NCBI GenBank assembly: GCA_964523885.1
Contig: CAZFYX010000052.1
Coordinates: forward strand, 58,847 to 122,846
Reading direction: 5' to 3'
Length of the DNA stretch: 64,000 nt
Origin: SHXO01 sp964523885
GTDB lineage: Bacteria; Pseudomonadota; Gammaproteobacteria; Burkholderiales; SHXO01
The translations under genes and the position numbers were made by a program. This document shows positions 58,413 to 64,000 of this stretch, piece after piece (the stretch's first letter is position 1; each line of letters starts with the position of its first letter). Under the pieces are notes generated by a model. It saw nothing but the letters and a program-made list of their open reading frames with translations, had not been told where the DNA came from and searched no databases.

Positions 58413-60863
58413 CTACCGGTTGTCGTAGCGATTCAGGTCGAACACCCCGGCCTGGATCGGCTGTTCGCGCAGGTAGCGGCGGTTGAACCAGTCGGAGTAG
58501 CCCCAGAAGCTCGGTGCCGTGCGCCGGACGCCGAAGCGGGTGGTCAGTGCCGCCACGTCGTCCGCGCCCCGGATCGACCCGAGCGAGGCCAGGAAGTCGG
58601 GCAGCGCGTCCAGACCGACGCCGAAGAACCAGTTGGGATAGCTGCCGACGAATCCCCGTACGATGGTGATGTTGTCATCGTCCGGCAATGACCGCATGCT
58701 CTCCAGCATCATGAACGAGACGTTCTTGAGCTCGCGGTTCTTGACCAGCGAGTAGACCAGCCCTTCCTCGCCGCTCTCCCCCACCCCGACGAGGATGTAG
58801 GACAACTCGGGCAGATAGCTCACGCCCTTGCCCCGCAGCGCAGCAACCCGCTGCAGCTGGCGCTCGACCTCGATCTCGACTGCCGAGGCCCCCGGGCGGT
58901 CACACGGCGGGTTCGCGCAGCGATTTATCCGGTCAGGTGGGCCGGCTGCCTGGCCGAGCCTTGCCATCAACTCTGTGAAGAACTCGGTCTTGGGATCGTC
59001 GGTGCGGAACCGCACTTGCGTCTGCAAGCTGCCGTTGAAGAAGCCCGGGTCGAACGCGTCGTCCAGCTCCGCGCCAATGCCCCGGTACCAGGAGGCGCGC
59101 ATCGCCGCGCGCTGGTCTGCCGGCATGAAGCGCAGGAAGTTGTCCTCGCTCTCCATGCGGATGAAGTCGAAGTGCAGCCGGGTGGCGAGCTGGTGGCGCA
59201 TGGTGCCGAACACGTCGTAGCCGGCGACCAGGAGGTAGTGACTGCGCTCGATCTGCGTGTAGCCCATCACCCATGCGGTTTTCGGCGTCGCACCCGCCAG
59301 GCCCTGGCTGACTGAGGCGCTGTCGAAGTGCCGGTAGACCGTGAGCATGGCGTTGGGGTTGGTGCCTTCACCGTCCCAGATCGCGGCCAGCGAATTGCGC
59401 TGCTGATCCGGAGGCAGCGACGCGAGGAAGGCATTGTTGGTCTCGCGGTAGCGCTCCTCGAGGTCCGCGTAGCGGAACCAGATGTCACGCAGGCTCGGGT
59501 CGTTCTCCTGCTCGGTCGGCAGGGCGAGCAGATCGGCGGAGCGCTCGAGCAGCGTCCCGTAGTCCTCCTCGCCGAGCAGGTCCGGGGCGTAGAACGCCAC
59601 CCAGAAGCGGTCCTGGATCCCGTTGAGCGCGACCTGCCCGCGGCACACCGGGCCCTTCATGAAACCGGCGACGAAGTAGGCGGCCTCGTCGAGCAGGAAG
59701 CGATAGCGTGAGCTGGGCGGAATCGGGGCGTATGCCTTGAAGGGATTCGCCGCGACGTCCGGCCGGTAGGACGGCAACTGGGTGACGGTGTAGCCGGGTT
59801 GTAGGAACAGCTCCCGGTACCGCCGCATGCGCGCGGGCGACAGCTCGTAGGGCATGTGCGTCTTGTCGACGATGGTTTCGTGCACGGGACGCAGGCGGTA
59901 GTACACGCGTTCGATTCCGGGATCGTCGAACGGGCGCACGGTCGCGATCTCGTCGATCGGCGTGCCCGGGGGCGTGCGCGAGCGCACCAGTCGGAAGAAT
60001 TCGCGGTCGGGTGCACCGGCGAAGTGCAGGTGCCCCAGGAACAGGTGTTCGTACAGGTAGCGCGACACCAGTCGCTGCTTGAGCGAGTCGCCGTTGAGGA
60101 AGGTCTCCCATGGCCCGAGCTGTTCCCGCGCCACGCGGGAGAGCGCCGGAGGCGGTGGCGTCACCGCCCCCTGGGCGATCCAGCTCACCAGCTTGCGCTC
60201 CTCGTCCTCGGACAGACCCGGCAGGCCGTATGGCATGCCCCATAGCGGATAGTCGCGCGCGTACCTGGGAAACTCTTCCAGCGTCGTGCACTGCTGCTTG
60301 CGATCCAGCCCCAGATCGAACGTGTCGGGCAGCGGACCCTGCGTCGCGGTCGGGTTGTCACGCTTGAGCTTGAGCATCCGGTACAGCAGCGCGCGATCCA
60401 GATTGGGGTTGGTACGCGGATCGGCCGCCACGGCCTTGAGCAGATCGGGGGTGCCGGCATCGCCGCGCTCGTAGAGCACCGGGTGGAAGCCCCTGGTACG
60501 CCACTGCGCCGTGGTGGTGGCGTCGATGAAGAGCCGGGTGGGCCGGTCGGGCTTCAAGCGGGTTGCATCGTAGACCAGCTTCGTGCTGCCGCCGCGCTCG
60601 ATGCCGGCGCCCGAGCCGAGTTGCAGCTGGCAGGGTGCGTCGTAGCACGCATGGCAGGCCACGCAGCGCGAGTCGAGGATGGGCTTGACCGATTCGAACG
60701 GCGTGTTCCCCGCGGCCACGTAGCGCTGGTAGTCCTGTGCACTGAGCTGCCGCGTGGGTGGAATTGGTGCGGGGTAGATGCGCTCGGTGGACGACCACGG
60801 CGCGGCACAGCTGCCGAGTGCCAGCGCGAGGAGCGCGAGCAGGAGGACCTGGAGACGTGTCAT
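58413..60863 (-). CDS. cti: Fatty acid cis/trans isomerase (Cti), heme c protein
   Basis: An 816-residue periplasmic isomerase that turns cis- into trans-unsaturated fatty acids in membrane lipids, a fast response to solvents and heat. The leader LQVLLLALLALALGSC is lipoprotein-like. The heme c site CVACH is within SRCVACHACYDAPCQL, near residue 75. Family segments include IYPAPIPPTRQLSAQDYQRYV, RGFHPVLYER, WGMPYGLPGLS and VRGFVGSYPNWFF. Length is slightly above the usual ~760. The start is ATG 60863; the reading frame upstream is a shadow. It is monocistronic. Having it with RND pumps and pqi genes suits a membrane-stress lifestyle. Confidence 0.93.
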   Translation of the reverse strand: MTRLQVLLLALLALALGSCAAPWSSTERIYPAPIPPTRQLSAQDYQRYVAAGNTPFESVKPILDSRCVACHACYDAPCQLQLGSGAGIERGGSTKLVYDATRLKPDRPTRLFIDATTTAQWRTRGFHPVLYERGDAGTPDLLKAVAADPRTNPNLDRALLYRMLKLKRDNPTATQGPLPDTFDLGLDRKQQCTTLEEFPRYARDYPLWGMPYGLPGLSEDEERKLVSWIAQGAVTPPPPALSRVAREQLGPWETFLNGDSLKQRLVSRYLYEHLFLGHLHFAGAPDREFFRLVRSRTPPGTPIDEIATVRPFDDPGIERVYYRLRPVHETIVDKTHMPYELSPARMRRYRELFLQPGYTVTQLPSYRPDVAANPFKAYAPIPPSSRYRFLLDEAAYFVAGFMKGPVCRGQVALNGIQDRFWVAFYAPDLLGEEDYGTLLERSADLLALPTEQENDPSLRDIWFRYADLEERYRETNNAFLASLPPDQQRNSLAAIWDGEGTNPNAMLTVYRHFDSASVSQGLAGATPKTAWVMGYTQIERSHYLLVAGYDVFGTMRHQLATRLHFDFIRMESEDNFLRFMPADQRAAMRASWYRGIGAELDDAFDPGFFNGSLQTQVRFRTDDPKTEFFTELMARLGQAAGPPDRINRCANPPCDRPGASAVEIEVERQLQRVAALRGKGVSYLPELSYILVGVGESGEEGLVYSLVKNRELKNVSFMMLESMRSLPDDDNITIVRGFVGSYPNWFFGVGLDALPDFLASLGSIRGADDVAALTTRFGVRRTAPSFWGYSDWFNRRYLREQPIQAGVFDLNRYDNR

Positions 60864-60909
60864 CGGGCGGGACGCGCGGTGCGCAGCAAACCGTGCAGCC
60901 TGTATTGGT

Positions 60910-60933
60910 GCGATGCACACAGGATAACATCGC
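60910..60933. promoter_or_regulatory. Inverted repeat in the cti / aldo-keto reductase intergenic region
   Basis: Arms GCGATG and CATCGC separated by 12 nt, ~47 nt upstream of the cti start. The 265-nt region around it (60864-61128) holds no gene I can support. It may be a small operator, but 6-bp arms in GC-rich DNA are weak evidence. Confidence 0.3.
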
Positions 60934-61128
60934 CGCAGCGGTGCGCACCGTCCGCGCGCGCTACCATTGCGGCCATCGACCGCGTATCCTCCAGAGCCTT
61001 CCGATGTCCCAAGGGTTCGTCCACGACCGCGCCGAGTTCGGCGGAGTTCCGCAGCAGCCAGGGCGACCGCAGCGGATGGTGGAGCAATCGCTGCCGTTCT
61101 CGGGAGAGGCCGGAGGCCGAGACAGGCC

Positions 61129-61980
61129 ATGCTGACCGCTCCCCCTCCCCTCCAGATCACCTTCCCCAACGGCACGCAGGTGCCGGCGCTGGGCCAGGGC
61201 ACCTGGTTCATGGGCGAGCAGGTGCGCATGCGCGACGCGGAGGTCGCCGCGCTGCGCGCAGGCGTCGACCTGGGGCTGACACTGATCGACACCGCGGAGA
61301 TGTACGCCGATGGCGGCGCCGAGGAGGTGGTCGGGGAAGCGCTCGCCGGCCGGCGCGAGCAGGCGTTCATCGTGAGCAAGGTGCTGCCGGGCAACGCCTC
61401 GCGCCGCGGCACGGTCCTCGCGTGCGAACGCAGCCTGCGCCGGCTGCGCACCGACCGCATCGACCTCTATCTGCTGCACTGGCGCGGAAGCTACCCGCTG
61501 GCGGAAACGCTCGAGGCCTTCGCCACCCTGCAGCGCGACGGCAAGATCGCGCACTGGGGTGTGAGCAACTTCGACCCGGACGACATGGAGGAGCTGGTCG
61601 CGTTGGCGGGCGGCGCCGGGGTCGCGACCAATCAGGTGCTCTACAACCTGACCAGGCGCGGCATCGAGTACGACCTGCTGCCGTGGTCGCAGCAGCGCGG
61701 CATCCCCGTGATGGCGTACTCGCCCATCGAGCAGGGCCGCGTGCTGGGCAACGCGACATTGAAGCGCGTCGCCGCCGCACGCGGTGCGACGCCGGCGCAG
61801 GTCGCCCTGCGCTGGGTGCTGCGCGAGCCGCACGTGATCGCCATCCCGAAGGCCGGCACGATCGCCCACGTGCAGGAGAACCGCAAGGCGCTCGACCTGG
61901 TGCTGACCGCGGAAGACCTCGCCGCGCTCGATCGTGCATTCCCGCCGCCTCGCGGCCCACAACCCCTGGAAATGCTCTAG
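61129..61980 (+). CDS. Aldo/keto reductase
   Basis: A 283-residue single-domain aldo/keto reductase. PALGQGTWFMGE opens the barrel. The catalytic Tyr is in DTAEMYADGGAEEVVGEAL, Lys in FIVSKVLPGNA and His in LYLLHWRGSYPL. The cofactor loop is AIPKAGTIAHVQENRKAL. It belongs to a different subgroup from the Tas-like enzyme at 3.9-4.9 kb. ATG 61129 follows a GGAG-containing stretch. It ends 9 nt before a beta-lactamase-like gene, with which it is probably co-transcribed. Confidence 0.92.
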   Translation: MLTAPPPLQITFPNGTQVPALGQGTWFMGEQVRMRDAEVAALRAGVDLGLTLIDTAEMYADGGAEEVVGEALAGRREQAFIVSKVLPGNASRRGTVLACERSLRRLRTDRIDLYLLHWRGSYPLAETLEAFATLQRDGKIAHWGVSNFDPDDMEELVALAGGAGVATNQVLYNLTRRGIEYDLLPWSQQRGIPVMAYSPIEQGRVLGNATLKRVAAARGATPAQVALRWVLREPHVIAIPKAGTIAHVQENRKALDLVLTAEDLAALDRAFPPPRGPQPLEML

Positions 61981-61989
61981 GAGATTGCC

Positions 61990-63291
61990 GTGCAAGCCCT
62001 CCGCATCCTCTTCGCCACCCTCCTGCTGGCCGCAACCATCGCGCATGCGCAGTCACTGCCTGCCGGCGATCCCGAGCAGCTCGGCTTCTCGCGCGAGCGG
62101 CTGGGCAAGCTCGCCACCGTGCTGCACCAGGAGGTGGATCAGGGCCGCCTGCCAGGGGTCGTTGTCATGGTGGCGCGCAAGGGCAGGCTGGCCTACGTCG
62201 ACGCCTACGGCTGGCAGGATAAGGCGAAGGGTGTGTCGATGACGCCGGATTCGATCTTCCGGATCTACTCCATGACCAAGCCGCTGGTCTCGGTCGCGCT
62301 GATGCAGCTGGTCGAGGACGGCAAGGTGCAGCTGACCGACCCGGTCTCGAAGTTCCTGCCGCCATTCAAGGGGCAGACGGTGAGCGCTGTGCAGGCAGAC
62401 GCGACGTTCGCGAAGATCACCTACTCCCAGGTGCCGGCGGCGCGCGAGATGACCATCCAGGACCTGCTGCGCCACACGGCGGGCCTCGCGTACGGGGAGA
62501 TCACGCAGAACGCCCCGGTGAAGGAGGCGTACAACAAGGCCGGCCTGGTGCTGCCCGGTGTGCGCGACTACGACTCGCGCGACATGACTCCGCAGGAGCA
62601 GGTCGAGCGGCTGGGCAAGGCGCCGCTCGCGCACCAGCCAGGCACGGTGTTCGAGTACAGCCTGGCGGTGGACGTGCAGGGCCGCGTGATCGAGGCGGTC
62701 ACCGGCCAGCGCCTCGCCGACTACATGGCGCAGCGCCTGTTCGGTCCGCTGCGGATGGGCGACACCGGCTTCTGGGTCCCCGCGGAAAAGTCCGCGCGCA
62801 TCGCGCAGCCCTTCCCCCTCGACCCGACCTCGGGTCAGCCCAACAAGCTGATCGACGTCACCAGCGTGCCGAAGAACGACTCCGGCGGCGCAGGCGGCGT
62901 GGGAACGCCCGGCGACTACCTGCGCTTCTGCCAGGCCATGCTCAACGGCGGAACGCTCGACGGCGCGCGCGTGCTGTCACGCGCGACCGTGCGGCTGATG
63001 ACCTCCGATCACCTCAACGCGCGCATCAACGTGCCGGTGCAGCCGGGCGAATTGCTGCTCGGCACACAGGGATACACCTTCGGACTCGGGTTCGCGGTGC
63101 GGCAGGGCGATGGCATCGCCGGCATCCAGGGCTCGGCCGGCGAGTTCACGTGGGCCGGCTACGCCGGCACGTACTTCTGGGCCGACCCGAAGGAAGAGCT
63201 GTGCGGCGTGTACATGACGCAGGCGCCCGGCGCGATGCGCGCGTACTACCGCAAGATGTTCCGCGCGCTGGTGTACCAGGCGCTGGACTAG
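61990..63291 (+). CDS. Serine beta-lactamase-fold hydrolase (class C / esterase type), exported
   Basis: A 433-residue secreted serine hydrolase with a signal peptide ending ATIAHAQ. The nucleophile is in FRIYSMTKPLVS (SxxK motif). Tyr in EYSLAVDVQGRVIEAV fits the second motif as Y-x-L rather than Y-x-N. The third motif region is GSAGEFTWAGYAGTYFW. Such variation is typical of family VIII esterases and D-aminopeptidase-like enzymes rather than true class C beta-lactamases. GTG 61990 has TAGGAG upstream, overlapping the end of the aldo/keto reductase gene. Antibiotic resistance should not be inferred. Confidence 0.88.
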   Translation: MQALRILFATLLLAATIAHAQSLPAGDPEQLGFSRERLGKLATVLHQEVDQGRLPGVVVMVARKGRLAYVDAYGWQDKAKGVSMTPDSIFRIYSMTKPLVSVALMQLVEDGKVQLTDPVSKFLPPFKGQTVSAVQADATFAKITYSQVPAAREMTIQDLLRHTAGLAYGEITQNAPVKEAYNKAGLVLPGVRDYDSRDMTPQEQVERLGKAPLAHQPGTVFEYSLAVDVQGRVIEAVTGQRLADYMAQRLFGPLRMGDTGFWVPAEKSARIAQPFPLDPTSGQPNKLIDVTSVPKNDSGGAGGVGTPGDYLRFCQAMLNGGTLDGARVLSRATVRLMTSDHLNARINVPVQPGELLLGTQGYTFGLGFAVRQGDGIAGIQGSAGEFTWAGYAGTYFWADPKEELCGVYMTQAPGAMRAYYRKMFRALVYQALD

Positions 63292-63359
63292 CCCGGACCG
63301 CTACCGCGCCTCGGACTTGCAGGTCGGGAGGTCCCCAGCCGGCAGCGTGCGCCGCGCCG

Positions 63360-64000
63360 TCAAGCCATCTGCTCGCGCACCGGGCCATCGAGCGTCACCG
63401 GCGCGTCGGCCCGGCGGAAGCGCTCGATGACGGGCTGCAACTGCGGCTTGACGTGGTCCTCGTTGTAGCCGTTGAGGAGCGTGCCGACCAGCCCGCGGTC
63501 GAGGTCGCTGGTCCCCATCACCCAGTCCGCAATCGGGAAAGTCAGGTTCATGTTGTGCGTCATCATGATCCCGTAGTTGTGGTGCGCGGTATGGTGGCGG
63601 CGGATGGTGTTGATGAACGGCGCGTAGCGCACGAACCAGTTGTCGTGGGTGTGGCAGCAGTAGTGGAAGGTCTCGTAGATCAGGTACTGCCCCACGATGG
63701 TGACCATCAGGATGTAGCCGGCGTTGGGATTGACCAGCCAGCCGAGCAGGAACGCGAACGGCGTCCCCAGCCCCATGAAGGTGAACAGCGCGCGCCAGGG
63801 GAAGAAGACGATGCGCCACTCCTTGTTCGAGTCGACCGTCATCTCGTTGTCGGTGAAGTACTGGTGGTGCTGGCGGGTGTGGCGGTCGTAGATCGCGCGC
63901 AGCGCCCACACATCCACCAGGCGGTGCATCACGTACTTGTGGATCCACCACTCGAACAGGTTCGATACGAAGAACACCGGCACCACGAGCAGCCACTCCC
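63360..64000 (-). CDS. Sterol desaturase/fatty acid hydroxylase family membrane protein, partial (5' end beyond window)
   Basis: The C-terminal ~213 residues of a di-iron membrane hydroxylase. The histidine clusters of the family are present: HKYVMHRLVD, RHTRQHHQYF, ETFHYCCHTHDNWF and RRHHTAHHNYG. Two hydrophobic hairpins lie between them. The frame stays open upstream (…EWLLVVPVFF) to the window edge, so the start is not seen. Relatives hydroxylate fatty acids, carotenoids or sterols. In a phototroph a carotenoid or lipid substrate is plausible, but this is inference. It is convergent with the beta-lactamase-fold gene. Confidence 0.88.
   Translation of the reverse strand, partial: EWLLVVPVFFVSNLFEWWIHKYVMHRLVDVWALRAIYDRHTRQHHQYFTDNEMTVDSNKEWRIVFFPWRALFTFMGLGTPFAFLLGWLVNPNAGYILMVTIVGQYLIYETFHYCCHTHDNWFVRYAPFINTIRRHHTAHHNYGIMMTHNMNLTFPIADWVMGTSDLDRGLVGTLLNGYNEDHVKPQLQPVIERFRRADAPVTLDGPVREQMA

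Noticed and set aside
61990..63291. Class C beta-lactamase resistance gene
   Set aside because: The second motif is Y-S-L rather than Y-x-N and no regulator adjoins; an esterase or peptidase role is at least as likely.
1..64000. CRISPR arrays, insertion sequences, tRNA or rRNA genes
   Set aside because: Looked for direct-repeat/spacer patterns, transposase motifs and terminal repeats, and conserved RNA segments; none seen.

Overview
The window is GC-rich (roughly two thirds G+C by eye), densely coded DNA from a purple phototrophic proteobacterium. The decisive evidence is a light-harvesting pucB-pucA-pucC locus at about 40.2-42.4 kb, with PpsR/CrtJ-type operators, and a RegB/RegA (PrrBA/RoxSR-type) redox two-component pair at the left edge. 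A PqiABC lipid-transport operon, a periplasmic fatty acid cis/trans isomerase, TRAP and RND transporters and many lipoproteins fit a Gram-negative beta- or gammaproteobacterium better than an alphaproteobacterium, but no rRNA or tRNA is present to settle this. I see no insertion sequence, prophage or CRISPR array.

Layout. 0-1.6 kb: regB-regA on the minus strand (regA cut by the window edge), with a perfect RegA-box palindrome just upstream. 1.7-3.9 kb: an orphan Tat-exported TRAP binding protein and an OmpA-domain protein. 3.9-9.0 kb: a four-gene minus-strand catabolic operon (D-aminoacylase-like amidohydrolase, enolase-superfamily enzyme, M20 amidohydrolase, Tas-like aldo/keto reductase). 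9.3-14.2 kb: two exported proteins of unknown function, then pqiA1-pqiA2-pqiB-pqiC. 14.3-21.7 kb: an exported protein with three internal repeats, an RND permease and adaptor, and a ChaA-type cation/proton antiporter. 21.9-33.5 kb: one giant autotransporter of about 3875 residues, whose passenger carries an in-frame 732-nt higher-order repeat. Its upstream region holds a perfect FNR/ANR box placed as for an activated promoter.

33.8-36.4 kb: a thiamine-diphosphate enzyme and a dihydrodipicolinate-synthase-like lyase, convergent and sharing a CTAG stop palindrome. 36.5-39.7 kb: a vWA - PP2C phosphatase - kinase triad of the TerY-P/YegL-YegK-YegI type. 39.8-42.6 kb: a small membrane protein divergent from pucBAC, and a probable small DUF2061-like ORF after pucC. 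42.6-44.6 kb: three unrecognised lipoproteins. 44.7-52.2 kb: a flavin monooxygenase plus RidA pair, divergent from a CaiB CoA-transferase, a single-chain biotin-dependent acyl-CoA carboxylase and a TauD-type dioxygenase. 52.2-57.7 kb: an exported protein, and a molybdenum-hydroxylase operon (SDR, FAD subunit, 2Fe-2S subunit, Mo subunit, MoaD-like protein). 57.9-64.0 kb: a lipoprotein, cti, a second aldo/keto reductase, a serine beta-lactamase-fold hydrolase, and a sterol-desaturase-family membrane enzyme cut by the right edge.

How it fits together. Three redox- or light-linked controls meet in this window: RegA (probably autoregulating regBA), PpsR (puc) and an FNR-type site (giant autotransporter). 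This suggests that light harvesting and cell-surface architecture are both tuned to oxygen. Much of the remainder is catabolism of organic and N-acyl compounds and envelope maintenance, consistent with a photoheterotroph. The most distinctive element is the redox-wired giant autotransporter and its higher-order repeat.
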